This document shows, one piece after another, positions 1-7,622 of a stretch of 64,000 nt of DNA (within the stretch, counting starts at the first letter, position 1; the number at the start of each line of letters is the position of its first letter). The position numbers were made by a program, and so were the translations under genes. The notes beneath the pieces are model-generated. The model saw only the letters and a program-made list of their open reading frames with translations. It had not been told where the DNA came from and searched no databases. Source of the stretch: JBDREC01 sp043820105 [NCBI: Pseudomonadota bacterium] (GTDB taxonomy: Bacteria > Bdellovibrionota_F > JAHFAK01); assembly GCA_043820105.1 (NCBI GenBank), contig JBDREC010000019.1, positions 1 to 64,000 on the forward strand, given 5' to 3'.

Positions 1-87
1 TCATTATTTTTAACATATTAATGTAAGGAGTTTTAATTTATGAGTTGCAATTTTTATAAAAATTTTAGATAAAAATTTTTGGGCTAG

Positions 88-134
88 GTGGACCACTTTT
101 GCGTCCGATTCGTGGACCAGTTTTCAATCCGATT
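88..134. repeat. Two 23 bp direct repeats resembling IS21-family element ends
   Basis: Two 23 bp copies (88-110 and 112-134) begin GTGGACCA and end TCCGATT, and match at 19 of 23 positions. Multiple terminal repeats of this GTGGACCACTTTT type are recalled from the non-coding ends of IS21-family elements. No istA or istB reading frame is present, so at most this is an element end or a remnant. It lies directly against the broken GIY-YIG tail at 134-232. Confidence 0.4.
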
Positions 135-232
135 GGCAAAAAGCCCTGAAATTCGAAAAATACCTAAATCACGGTTCAGGTCATGCCTTTGCTAAACGTC
201 ATTTCTGGAAAGTGAGAGCTAGCTCCCCTTAA
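134..232 (+). pseudogene. C-terminal remnant of a GIY-YIG endonuclease-like gene
   Basis: Frame 134-232 reads as a short open tail without a start codon. It contains KALKFEKYLNHGSGHAFAKR and then HFWKV before a TAA stop. The pattern 'A..FEKYL..GSG.AFAK+HF' is the usual C-terminus of small GIY-YIG nuclease proteins of about 80-100 residues. The whole N-terminal half, including the GIY and YIG strands, is missing. The IS21-like repeats at 88-134 stand where it should be. The call is inferred from motif memory on about 30 residues. It could also be a chance similarity. Confidence 0.5.
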
Positions 233-266
233 TAATCCCCAGTAATTTGAAAAGATTGAAAATCAA

Positions 267-760
267 CTAATCTTTTAATTTTTCAATGAAACTAATTACG
301 CCTTTTTTCAATATTTCTTTATTTCCATTTGATTCAAATACAAGGTCTGAACATACATTTTGAACCATTAAATCAATAATTTGTGTGTCAAAATTACCAA
401 GAACCCTAAAGTCCGATCTTAAACCCAGGATTGGTTTTTTCTTAGAATAAGCATAACCCAATTCAATGGCAGTTCCTACATCCTGTGGTACTCCATCTAA
501 AAGAGCTATTATAGCATCAGATTTATCTACAGCCTCAATATCATTTTTAAAAATAGAATAAAGCAGTTCCTTTGAAGATTTTCCAGGAGCACGATTTTCA
601 TTATTATCACCATTGTCAATATGAGGCAGAAAACTATCTGCTGAAGCTTCCTGTACCCAAATCCGAATTTCCTCTAAGAAAGCTCTATCTTGAATAGTAA
701 AAAGTGGTCCTGCAATATAAAAAGTGGTCCTGCAATATAAATAGTTGGTTTTCTTTTCAT
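267..760 (-). pseudogene. Nucleoside 2-deoxyribosyltransferase gene broken by a 20 bp tandem duplication
   Basis: Reading on the minus strand from ATG at 760 gives MKRKPTIYIAGPLF and then runs out of frame to an early stop. The cause is visible: 701-720 is repeated exactly as 721-740. Removing one copy restores a single frame of 157 codons ending at 267. The restored protein has the nucleoside 2-deoxyribosyltransferase pattern: IYIAGPLFT at the start, then SDAIIALLDGVPQDVGTAIE and GYAYSKKKPILGLRSDFR. This family exchanges bases between deoxynucleosides in salvage, or clips damaged nucleotides. The duplication is 20 bp and so not a multiple of three. The gene is inactive as read unless a second start is used or it phase-varies. 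Confidence 0.8.
701..740. repeat. Exact 20 bp tandem duplication inside the deoxyribosyltransferase gene
   Basis: Positions 701-720 and 721-740 are identical. This is the lesion that shifts the reading frame of the gene at 267-760. Deleting either copy restores the full frame. An exact, unmutated duplication suggests a recent event, or an assembly artefact at a short repeat. Confidence 0.9.
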
Positions 761-1016
761 ATTATTTTTCCTTTCATGTTTTCATATCCCAAATTCCAAA
801 TGGATACTTATTAACAATATTTACTATGTTTTTCAAGATAATTTACTAAACTTTATGCGCTAAACAACAAACCTCCCCAAAGCAACCCCCATTTTTGAAT
901 ATCGCATATTAATATTTACTTTTATCTTAATTCCAGAATCTGAACCTTTCAATTGGTTCGCTAAAAAGCTAAGTATATCCCGCATAAAACATGCATGGAT
1001 TATAAATTAGCGACGA
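761..1016. other. Gap with no recognisable gene
   Basis: No reading frame with a ribosome binding site, no tRNA and no clear hairpin was seen here. It is AT-rich spacer between the broken deoxyribosyltransferase gene and the pilin control region. Confidence 0.6.
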
Positions 1017-1119
1017 GTGACAAAAATTGTCACCTTGCCGCAGCGCATTTTCTCCATGATAACAATTACTTAAAAATCGAGTGACAATTTTTGTCAAGCC
1101 GGCTGACAATTTTTGTCAC
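1017..1119. promoter_or_regulatory. Three near-identical palindromes, probable activator sites for the pilin promoter
   Basis: Three copies of one palindrome are present: GTGACAAAAATTGTCAC at 1017-1033, GTGACAATTTTTGTCA at 1081-1096 and TGACAATTTTTGTCAC at 1104-1119. Their centres are about 64 and 23 bp apart, close to six and two helical turns, so the sites lie on one face of the DNA. The last is about 90 bp upstream of a -24/-12 element at 1191-1206, the usual placement for an NtrC-type enhancer-binding protein. PilR is the known activator of pilin genes in many proteobacteria. That PilR or a relative binds here is inference. Confidence 0.7.
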
Positions 1120-1190
1120 TTTTTGTGTTTTGCAGGCTTTTTGCATTTTGGGATTTCAATGAAATCGAGGACTTAGGAAATTGCTGGTTT

Positions 1191-1206
1191 TGGCATGGAA
1201 ATTGCT
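1191..1206 (+). promoter_or_regulatory. Sigma54 (RpoN) -24/-12 promoter of the pilin cluster
   Basis: TGGCATGGAAATTGCT matches the RpoN consensus TGGCAC-N5-TTGCW at 10 of 11 defined positions, with the obligatory GG and GC exactly ten bases apart. Transcription would start near 1216, giving a leader of about 95 nt before the first pilin ATG at 1311. Pilin genes of the PilS/PilR type are classically RpoN-dependent. Confidence 0.8.
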
Positions 1207-1224
1207 TAATAAAGAGAATGAATT

Positions 1225-1294
1225 CGTATTACGTCGTACGTATTTCGTCGTACGTGAATAAAGAACGTAATACGAAATACGTAATACAAAATAC
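1225..1294. repeat. 7 bp-period array pair in the pilin leader (CGTCGTA / CGTAATA type)
   Basis: A forward array of 7 bp units (CGTATTA, CGTCGTA, CGTATTT, CGTCGTA) at 1225-1255 faces a roughly complementary array at 1265-1294. In the pilin transcript these can pair into a hairpin just upstream of the ribosome binding site GGAGG at 1301-1305. Confidence 0.65.
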
Positions 1295-1310
1295 TTAATT
1301 GGAGGTTACT

Positions 1311-1817
1311 ATGAAAAAGAAAGGCTTTACACTGGTTGAACTAATGATCGTTGTTGCCATCATCGGCATTTTGGCAGCGATTGCGATTCCGTCTTTTATG
1401 TCTTATATTAAGAAGTCGAAGAAGTCGGAAGTTAACATGCTAATCAATGGTATTTTCGCAGCAGAAGCTGACTACAACATTGATAACGCCAAATTCCATC
1501 ATATTGGAGTAGCGGTTCCAACAAATGATGTAAATGTATTAAATGGCAATAAGCAAATGGGATCTCAAAATGCTTTTGCAAATAACACTATGGGTTTTAA
1601 AATTATAGGATTTGTCCCAGATCAGGATATATATGGTGGGGCTATGGTAAATTGCACAGCCGGTGGTTATAATGTTACAATAGGGGGCAATATCGTTGTT
1701 TTTCAAGATCTTGATGACGATGGAACCAGGGCCGAATATTTTCAAGAATTTCTAAGAGATAAAAATGGGTCAGGTAACGCATATAAAAAGTTCTCGGGTG
1801 TTGCACAAGAAGACTAA
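1311..1817 (+). CDS. pilA: Type IV pilin, first of three
   Basis: This is a 168-residue type IVa pilin, the subunit polymerised into pili by the PilBCMNOPQ machinery. It begins MKKKG followed by FTLVE. The prepilin peptidase PilD is expected to cut after Gly5 and methylate Phe1, and Glu5 of the mature protein is conserved. A hydrophobic assembly helix ([17 protein letters not shown]) follows, then a basic turn (KKSKKSE) and a divergent globular domain. Near the C-terminus DLDDDGTR resembles a DxDxDG calcium-binding loop. The start at 1311 is chosen over the upstream in-frame ATG at 1299 because GGAGG at 1301-1305 is well spaced from it and the leader then matches the two paralogues. The gene follows the RpoN promoter at 1191. 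Confidence 0.92.
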   Translation: MKKKGFTLVELMIVVAIIGILAAIAIPSFMSYIKKSKKSEVNMLINGIFAAEADYNIDNAKFHHIGVAVPTNDVNVLNGNKQMGSQNAFANNTMGFKIIGFVPDQDIYGGAMVNCTAGGYNVTIGGNIVVFQDLDDDGTRAEYFQEFLRDKNGSGNAYKKFSGVAQED

Positions 1818-1882
1818 TCGAGAACAGGAGCGCAAGGGAACAAGAGAACAAAGCGAGTTCAGGATCTCTTGGGCTGAAATTG

Positions 1883-1958
1883 GTATTCAGTATTCGGTAT
1901 TTAGTATTCAGTTTCTTTTCCATACTGAATACTATATACTGAATACCGAATACTAAAT
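1883..1958. repeat. Inverted pair of ACTGAAT-type 7 bp arrays between pilins 1 and 2
   Basis: Positions 1883-1912 hold GTATTCA-type units and 1923-1958 hold the reverse complement ACTGAAT/ACCGAAT units, separated by about 10 nt. The transcript can form a long hairpin. There is no T-run after it, so it is not a standard terminator. An octamer array of GGGAACAA type precedes it near 1829-1850. The same unit recurs almost unchanged after the third pilin at 3310-3392. Confidence 0.8.
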
Positions 1959-2004
1959 AGGCTGATAGCCCAATTATTAACAACTTTTTTCAAAGGAGAA
2001 AACA

Positions 2005-2514
2005 ATGAAAAAAAAAGGCTTTACACTAGTTGAACTAATGATCGTTGTTGCCATCATTGCCATACTCGCAGCGATCGCGATTCCGTCTTTTATGGCTTAT
2101 ATCAAGAAGTCTAAGAAGTCAGAAGTTGGAATGCTTATTAATGGAATCTTTGCAGCAGAGGCTGATTATAATATTAATAATGCTAAGTTTCATAAATGTT
2201 ATCCTGCTGTACCTACAAGTGATGCAAATGTTTTAAATGGAAACAGGATTAAAGGTTCGAGAAATGATTTTATAAATAATACCAGTGGATTCGCGATAAT
2301 TGGATTTGCACCTGATCAAGATACTTATTCCGGAGCTATGGTAGAGTGCGAAGCTGGTCCTTTAGATCCAACAATAGAATGTGTCATGGGAATTTATCAG
2401 GACCTTGATGATGATGATAGTAGAGAAGAATGGTATCAGGCTTTTAAACGTGATAAAACGGGAACTCAGGATGCATATAAAGATGGAGGAATTGAAGGTA
2501 GCCCTGATTATTAA
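2005..2514 (+). CDS. pilA: Type IV pilin, second of three
   Basis: The protein has 169 residues. Its first 55 or so are nearly identical to the neighbouring pilins ([18 protein letters not shown], then [16 protein letters not shown]), and it diverges afterwards. It carries three cysteines, in HKCYPA, VECEAG and IECVMG, so a disulfide-closed loop is possible. DLDDDDSRE near the C-terminus is the counterpart of the acidic calcium-type loop in its neighbours. AAAGGAG precedes the ATG. No separate -24/-12 element was seen in the gap, so it probably depends on read-through from pilin 1 or on an unseen promoter. It may be an alternative major pilin or a minor subunit. Confidence 0.9.
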   Translation: MKKKGFTLVELMIVVAIIAILAAIAIPSFMAYIKKSKKSEVGMLINGIFAAEADYNINNAKFHKCYPAVPTSDANVLNGNRIKGSRNDFINNTSGFAIIGFAPDQDTYSGAMVECEAGPLDPTIECVMGIYQDLDDDDSREEWYQAFKRDKTGTQDAYKDGGIEGSPDY

Positions 2515-2556
2515 ACTTGCCAGGCGAAATTCAGTTGAAAAGGTACATGCGAATTG

Positions 2557-2660
2557 TTGGAAATTGAGAATTGATTGTTGATTATTGAAAATTTTTTGGG
2601 TTAAAAATAATCAATCTTCAAAATAATTAATAACCAATAATTAACAATTAATAATTAATT
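2557..2660. repeat. Inverted pair of AT-rich 7 bp arrays (TTGATTG / ATTAATA) between pilins 2 and 3
   Basis: The left arm has degenerate TTGATTG/TTGATTA units and the right arm has ATTAATA, ACCAATA and ATTAACA units with a 7 bp period. The two arms are roughly complementary, so a hairpin is possible. A related pair follows pilin 3 at 3395-3530. Confidence 0.6.
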
Positions 2661-2679
2661 GAAATAAAAGGAGACAAAC

Positions 2680-3192
2680 ATGAAAAAGAAAGGCTTTACA
2701 CTAGTCGAACTAATGATCGTAGTTGCCATTATCGGCATTTTGGCAGCGATTGCGATTCCGTCTTTTATGGCTTATATTAAGAAGTCCAAAAAGTCTGAAG
2801 TTGGAATGCTTGTCAATGGAATTTTTGCAGCTGAGGCTGATTATAACATCGACAATGCTAGATTTCATCACATTCCAACATCAGTACCAACTGATAATGT
2901 AGCAGTGTTAAATGGCGACAAACAACCTAATTCTCAAGCAGCTTTCGCAGGTGATACAAATGGCTTCAAGATTATTGGCTATGTTCCAGATGGCGATATT
3001 TATAGTGGTACAAATTGTAACTGTACTATGGGGGGCGATGACGTTACAACAGGATGCTCCATCATAGTATATCAAGATTTAGATGATGATGGCACAAGAG
3101 GAATGTATGACCAAGCAATAAAAAGAGATAAAGCTGGTAGTGGAGATGCATATAAAATGGGTAGCATTAATACAGCACCTCTTGAAGACTAA
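2680..3192 (+). CDS. pilA: Type IV pilin, third of three
   Basis: The protein has 170 residues with the same class III leader (MKKKG before FTLVE) and the same assembly helix as the two upstream genes. The globular half differs: it has a cysteine cluster (TNCNCTMGG and TTGCSI) where pilin 1 has a single cysteine. DLDDDGTRG near the C-terminus is the conserved acidic loop. AAAGGAG sits well spaced before the ATG. The sharing of an almost identical N-terminal third with divergent C-terminal parts points to duplication followed by diversification, perhaps with gene conversion at the 5' ends. Confidence 0.9.
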   Translation: MKKKGFTLVELMIVVAIIGILAAIAIPSFMAYIKKSKKSEVGMLVNGIFAAEADYNIDNARFHHIPTSVPTDNVAVLNGDKQPNSQAAFAGDTNGFKIIGYVPDGDIYSGTNCNCTMGGDDVTTGCSIIVYQDLDDDGTRGMYDQAIKRDKAGSGDAYKMGSINTAPLED

Positions 3193-3249
3193 ATATTTTA
3201 CTATAAGTTGCAAATGACATTAGAAAAATAGGTAGGCGCATTTTGTTGG

Positions 3250-3530
3250 GAACAAGAGAACAAGGCAAGGTTAGGTTGAACTTGTTTCAGGATCTCTTGG
3301 GCTGAAATTGGTATTCAGTATTCGGTATTTAGTATTCAGTTTCTTTTCCATACTGAATACTGTATACTGTATACTGAATACCGAATACTAAATTGGAAAT
3401 TGAGAATTGATTGTTGGTTATTGAAAATTTTGTGGTTTGATAGTGAATGAATAATCAATAATCAATTTTCAATTTTCAATTTTGAAGAGAATAATTAATA
3501 GTTAATAATTAATAAATAATAATTAATTGT
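3250..3530. repeat. Composite of three repeat families after pilin 3
   Basis: In order this gap holds a GGGAACAAGAGAACAAGG octamer array (about 3250-3267), a palindromic TTGTTTCAGGATCTC element (about 3283-3297), a facing pair of ACTGAAT arrays (3310-3392) and a facing pair of AT-rich 7 bp arrays (3395-3530). About 100 bp of it (3283-3395) nearly duplicates the gap after pilin 1, so pilin and spacer were probably copied together. No gene was found in the gap. Confidence 0.75.
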
Positions 3531-3544
3531 GGGGGAGAAATAGA

Positions 3545-3628
3545 TGCGAGAGAGGGGACTTGAACCCCTACGTCCTTGCAGACACCAGACCCTGAACCTG
3601 GCGCGTCTACCAATTCCGCCACCCTCGC
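3545..3628 (-). tRNA. tRNA-Leu (CAG)
   Basis: The minus strand folds into an 84 nt class II tRNA. The acceptor GCGAGGG pairs with CTCTCGC, the D arm contains GGCGGAATTGGTAGAC, and the anticodon loop TTCAGGG gives anticodon CAG. There is a long variable arm, and the T arm is GGGGTTCAAGTCCCC. The 3' CCA is not encoded. Confidence 0.95.
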
Positions 3629-3639
3629 TAAATGGTCTT

Positions 3640-3709
3640 CGGTATTCAGTTTTTCTTTTATAACTGAATACTGAATACAGAATACTGAATACTGAATACT
3701 GAATACTAC
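3640..3709. repeat. ACTGAAT 7 bp array between tRNA-Leu and the UspA gene
   Basis: A short GGTATTCAG arm at 3640 is followed by about six ACTGAAT units at 3662-3709, with one ACAGAAT variant. The array ends six bases before the stop codon of the minus-strand UspA gene. Confidence 0.8.
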
Positions 3710-3714
3710 TTTTC

Positions 3715-4647
3715 CTATTTCACAATCAAAACCGGCACAAAAGACTTCTTAAACGTAAGCTCAGCTACTGATCCAAGGAATCCGTCTTTTGTTCCTCCTG
3801 CTCCGCTGGCTGACATGATTATTAAATCATATCCATTTTCCATGGCGTATTTGGAAATTGTTGCTGCGGGTTTTCCTTGAATTTGTTTATATTCTACGAA
3901 GATTTGATTTTCATGTAATTCTTCAATTATTTTTCCAGGGGAAACATCACATTTGGCAAAATCTTCTGATAAACAATTTTTATAGTGGCGTTTAAAATTT
4001 AAATACTTTTTTGAAGGTCCGTTTTTAGGTATTTTGACTTCAGTTTCAACATTTAATAAAGTTACTTGTGCTTTATAAACTGCGGCAAAATTCTTTACCA
4101 TTTCCATGGCATATTTAGAGTGTGAAGAAAAATCTGTTGGAAACAAAATTTTCTTTGCCTGAAAACCATAGTATTTTGTGGAACCTGATCTAACAATCAT
4201 CACAGGAATATCTGTTTTTTTCATTATCTTTTCAACTGTAGCTGATCTAAAAAAGTTTTTTAGTCCTTTAGGCTTATTTGCTCCAATTATTAACAGATCA
4301 ATTTTTTCATGTTTTGTTAAATTAATTGTATTTTCTGAGGCTTTTCCTTCACTAATTACAATATTAATATCACTTTTTTCATAACCAGTTTTTTTAATCT
4401 GCTTTGATATCTTGTTAAAATAGGTCTGTAAAATCTCTTGTTTAATTGTCATTAGATCATCAAAATACGGTACTTTATCTCTATCCAATTCTTGTAAGTT
4501 TTTAGACTTATAGGAAAGAAAAAACTCATCAACAAAAAGAACAAATAAATCGGAGTTGAATTTATCCTTTAAGTTCAAGGCAAATTTCAAAGCATCTTTT
4601 GCTTTTGGCTTCAAATCATTTAAAACCAGGATTTTCTTAATATTCAT
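3715..4647 (-). CDS. Tandem-domain universal stress protein (UspA family)
   Basis: The 310-residue protein consists of two UspA folds in tandem (about 1-150 and 160-310), a common architecture. UspA proteins are cytoplasmic ATP-binding or ligand-binding stress proteins. The second domain ends with the ATP-loop pattern G-x2-G-x(8-9)-G-S (SGAGGTKDGFLGSVAE) and then VPVLIVK. The first ends with the less typical IGANKPKGLKNFFRSATVE and IPVMIVR, so only the second half looks clearly nucleotide-binding. AAGG lies a few bases before the ATG. It is a single gene with no obvious operon partner. Confidence 0.85.
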   Translation of the reverse strand: MNIKKILVLNDLKPKAKDALKFALNLKDKFNSDLFVLFVDEFFLSYKSKNLQELDRDKVPYFDDLMTIKQEILQTYFNKISKQIKKTGYEKSDINIVISEGKASENTINLTKHEKIDLLIIGANKPKGLKNFFRSATVEKIMKKTDIPVMIVRSGSTKYYGFQAKKILFPTDFSSHSKYAMEMVKNFAAVYKAQVTLLNVETEVKIPKNGPSKKYLNFKRHYKNCLSEDFAKCDVSPGKIIEELHENQIFVEYKQIQGKPAATISKYAMENGYDLIIMSASGAGGTKDGFLGSVAELTFKKSFVPVLIVK

Positions 4648-4827
4648 CCATGAACCTTTTTATTTCTTGATGAAAATTTTTATATAAAAAGAAATATGAA
4701 ATGTAAATAAAAAGCTTTCTTTTAATTGTTGCAATTAAGGTAATAATTTGGCAATTACTTAGTTCTTTAATGCAATTTAAGGGATCGGTTTCTGCATTTT
4801 GACAGCAGAATGACTAAAAAATAATAG

Positions 4828-5556
4828 ATGAACTACATAATATTAGCAGCTGGTCTTGGAACCAGAATGAAATCTGACAAAGCAAAAGTTTTACATGAAA
4901 TTGATAATAAACCAATGATCTGGAGGCTTATTTCAACAATAAAAGAAACAGAACCTCGTAAAATTATTGTTATAATAGGTCATCAAGCAAATCTTGTAAA
5001 AAAAGCTCTAAGTGATTTTTCTGATCTTGAATTTGCCTTGCAAGAAAAACAACTTGGAACTGGTCATGCAGCGAATTATGGTTTAAATCTTTTAAATGAG
5101 GGGAGTTGTATAATTCTTCCAGGTGATACTCCCTTGATTACATCAAACGTTTTTTCTATCTTACAAAATGCTTACCTTGAATCTGGTAAAAAACTTGCAT
5201 TTTTAACTACAGAAGCTGAAAATAACAAGGGTCTAGGCAGAATTGTTAGAAAAAATAATAAAATAAAAATTGTGGAAGAAAAAGATGCTTCCCAATCAGA
5301 ATTAGAAATCAAAGAAGTTAATACAGGAATTTATGTTGGAGATATTATTTATATTAAAAACTTATTAAAAAATATAAACAATAATAATAAACAAAATGAA
5401 TATTATCTAACTGATATTATTAAAATGGCATCAAATGAAAACAATTTGGCTGCAATTAAAATCAATGACAGTATTTCAGTCATGGGTATTAATAATCTAG
5501 ATGAGCTGGAGTTTGCTGATAAGGTATATAAACAAAGAATCTCATCTGGATCTTGA
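4828..5556 (+). CDS. glmU: GlmU-type UDP-N-acetylglucosamine pyrophosphorylase, uridyltransferase domain only
   Basis: The protein has 242 residues. The nucleotidyltransferase signature AAGLGTRMKSDKAKVLH lies at about 7-23. EKQLGTGHA, GDTPL and EVNTGIYVG follow at the expected spacing for a GlmU N-terminal domain, which makes UDP-GlcNAc from UTP and GlcNAc-1-P. Full-length GlmU is about 450 residues and carries a left-handed beta-helix acetyltransferase domain. Here the frame stops in the linker helix and no helix remnant follows. Its last codons overlap a GATCTTGAAACAAGTTCAGG palindromic repeat. The neighbour glmS supports a role in amino-sugar precursor synthesis. The acetyltransferase step must be supplied from elsewhere. 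Confidence 0.85.
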   Translation: MNYIILAAGLGTRMKSDKAKVLHEIDNKPMIWRLISTIKETEPRKIIVIIGHQANLVKKALSDFSDLEFALQEKQLGTGHAANYGLNLLNEGSCIILPGDTPLITSNVFSILQNAYLESGKKLAFLTTEAENNKGLGRIVRKNNKIKIVEEKDASQSELEIKEVNTGIYVGDIIYIKNLLKNINNNNKQNEYYLTDIIKMASNENNLAAIKINDSISVMGINNLDELEFADKVYKQRISSGS

Positions 5557-5593
5557 AACAAGTTCAGGATGATAATCCGTTTTACGCTTTAAC

Positions 5594-5658
5594 ATTACGC
5601 CGTACGCTGTACGCCGTACGCTGTACCCCCTTACAGCTTACCACTTACAGCTTACCAC
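5594..5658. repeat. Two adjoining 7 bp arrays (TACGCCG/TACGCTG, then TTACAGC/TTACCAC) before glmS
   Basis: TACGCCG and TACGCTG units alternate from about 5594 to 5626. TTACAGC and TTACCAC units then alternate from about 5630 to 5658. Both have a strict 7 bp period although their sequences are unrelated. The array ends immediately before the glmS ribosome binding site. Confidence 0.85.
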
Positions 5659-5674
5659 TTAAAAAGGATACAAC

Positions 5675-7495
5675 ATGTGCGGAATAGTAGGATACCTAGG
5701 AAACAAAGACTCAAAAGACATCATTCTTGATGGTCTAAAAAAGCTAGAATACAGAGGATATGACTCTGCTGGAGTTTCGTTTTTTACTGAAGATAATTTA
5801 TCCATAATAAAATCAAAAGGTAAAATATCCATTCTTGAAGAAAAAATTTCTTCAATAAATAGTTTTGGAAGTATTGGCATAGGACATACTCGCTGGGCTA
5901 CCCATGGAAAACCTTCTGATATTAATGCCCACCCGCATTCAACAAAACTTGTATCTGTTGTCCATAATGGAATTATTGAAAATTACATGGATCTGAAACA
6001 AGATATTATTAAAGCTAATATTGAAATTGAAACTGAAACTGATACAGAAATTATCGCAAAGCTTATTCATATGAAAATTAATGATGGTCTCAAACCTTTG
6101 CAGGCAATTAATAATGCAATTAAAATGTTAAAAGGTTCCTTTGCAATAGCTTGCATATTTAAAGGCGAAAAAGATAAAATATTTTTTGCTAAAGCTAATA
6201 GTCCTCTTGTTATTGGACTAGGGAAAAATGAAAATATCCTTGCCTCAGACATTCAAGCAGCAGTTAAGCTTACTAATGATTTTATTTTCTTAGAAGATGG
6301 TCGCTTAGGATACATAACCAGAGCTTCAGTTGAAGTTTATGACTTTGAACTTAAGAAAGTTGAACCAAGCGTTAAACGAATTGATTTTAATCCAATTTCT
6401 ATTGAAAAAATGGGTTACAAGCACTTTATGCAAAAAGAGATCTTTGAACAAACAAGAGCTATTTTTGAAACAATGGCTGGAAGAATTGAGCTTGCTGATA
6501 ATACAATAATGTTTGATGACAAAAATGTTTTCAATTCATTAGTTGAAGATATTGACAAAATCACAATCATAGCATGTGGCACTTCTTATCATGCGGGCCT
6601 TGTGGGAAAATTTATTTTTGAAAACTTAGCATTGATTCCTACTGACGTCGACCTTGCTTCAGAATTCAGATATCGAAATCCAATTGTAAATGACAAAACA
6701 CTGATTATTGCAATTTCTCAATCTGGTGAAACAGCTGATACAATAGCGGCCATTAAAGAAGCGAAGTTAAAAGGCGCCAAAGTTTTAGCTATTTGCAATG
6801 TTCAAGAAAGCACCATTACAAGAATTTCTCACTATACAATCTATACTCATGCTGGACCAGAAATTGGGGTTGCTTCTACAAAAGCTTTTACAACACAATT
6901 AACTGTTTTATATTTAATGGGCTTTAAACTGCAAAGTCTAAAAAATCCAGAGCAAAGCAAAAACATGTTATCTGCTTTTCTTGAAATTCCAAATAAGCTA
7001 GGTGAAATATTTAAACAAGATAAGGAAATTTATAATATCGCTCAAGAATTTTTCACTAAAGCAGATTTTTTATATCTTGGAAGGGGCGTTAACTATCCAA
7101 TAGCGCTTGAAGGAGCATTAAAACTCAAAGAGATTTCATATATTCATGCTGAAGGCTACCCCGCTGGAGAAATGAAGCATGGGCCAATAGCTTTAATAGA
7201 TGAAAGTATGCCAGTTGTTGTAATATCCCCAAAAGGGGCCAGTTTTGAAAAAATATTAAGCAATATTGAAGAAGTTAAAGCCAGAGGTGGAATAATAATT
7301 GCTATTACTTCAGTTGAAAATGATATTTTAGAAAAATATTCAGATTACATTATAAAAATACCAGAAATTGACGAATTCTTAAGTCCCTTATTAACTGTGG
7401 TTCCACTGCAAATGCTTGCTTATCATATCGCCGTATTAAAGGGTACTGACGTTGATCAACCAAGGAATCTGGCAAAAAGCGTGACAGTGGAATAA
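5675..7495 (+). CDS. glmS: Glutamine-fructose-6-phosphate aminotransferase
   Basis: The protein has 606 residues, the normal GlmS length. It makes glucosamine-6-phosphate from fructose-6-phosphate and glutamine, the first step towards UDP-GlcNAc. MCGIVGYLG gives the nucleophile Cys2 of a class II glutamine amidotransferase domain (about 1-220), and GHTRWATHG is conserved. Two SIS sugar-isomerase domains follow (about 285-415 and 455-595) with SQSGETADT and the C-terminal DQPRNLAKSVTVE. AAAGGA precedes the ATG. It lies downstream of glmU, separated only by repeat arrays. No glmS ribozyme-like fold was noticed in the short leader. Confidence 0.97.
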   Translation: MCGIVGYLGNKDSKDIILDGLKKLEYRGYDSAGVSFFTEDNLSIIKSKGKISILEEKISSINSFGSIGIGHTRWATHGKPSDINAHPHSTKLVSVVHNGIIENYMDLKQDIIKANIEIETETDTEIIAKLIHMKINDGLKPLQAINNAIKMLKGSFAIACIFKGEKDKIFFAKANSPLVIGLGKNENILASDIQAAVKLTNDFIFLEDGRLGYITRASVEVYDFELKKVEPSVKRIDFNPISIEKMGYKHFMQKEIFEQTRAIFETMAGRIELADNTIMFDDKNVFNSLVEDIDKITIIACGTSYHAGLVGKFIFENLALIPTDVDLASEFRYRNPIVNDKTLIIAISQSGETADTIAAIKEAKLKGAKVLAICNVQESTITRISHYTIYTHAGPEIGVASTKAFTTQLTVLYLMGFKLQSLKNPEQSKNMLSAFLEIPNKLGEIFKQDKEIYNIAQEFFTKADFLYLGRGVNYPIALEGALKLKEISYIHAEGYPAGEMKHGPIALIDESMPVVVISPKGASFEKILSNIEEVKARGGIIIAITSVENDILEKYSDYIIKIPEIDEFLSPLLTVVPLQMLAYHIAVLKGTDVDQPRNLAKSVTVE

Positions 7496-7506
7496 AGATA
7501 AAAGCC

Positions 7507-7574
7507 TTGTATTCAGTATTTGATATTCAGCATTCAGTTTTTTCTGAATACTGAATACTGAATACCGAATACTA
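7507..7574. repeat. Inverted pair of ACTGAAT-type arrays between glmS and the helicase gene
   Basis: GTATTCA-type units at about 7508-7537 face ACTGAAT/ACCGAAT units at 7545-7574, with a short TTTTTTCT loop. A CTGGTGA-like stretch follows up to the helicase start. Confidence 0.8.
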
Positions 7575-7622
7575 TTCTGGTGACGAGTGTTCCGGCGCTC
7601 TGGTAACCACGCAAAGAAGCAC

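Noticed and set aside
701-740. Origin of the 20 bp duplication from the IS21-like repeat at 88-110, since both contain GGACCACTTTT
   Set aside because: That string is the natural coding sequence for the conserved AGPLF of deoxyribosyltransferases, so the match is most likely chance.
1113-1298. Open frame of 61 codons over the pilin promoter
   Set aside because: It covers the RpoN promoter and leader repeats and has no ribosome binding site.
1675-1983. Open frame on the minus strand over the end of pilin 1 and the following gap
   Set aside because: It runs antisense to a clear pilin gene and through the repeat hairpin, with no family-like sequence.
5557-5674. glmS ribozyme or riboswitch in the glmS leader
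   Set aside because: The leader is short and made almost wholly of repeat arrays. No conserved ribozyme core was recognised.
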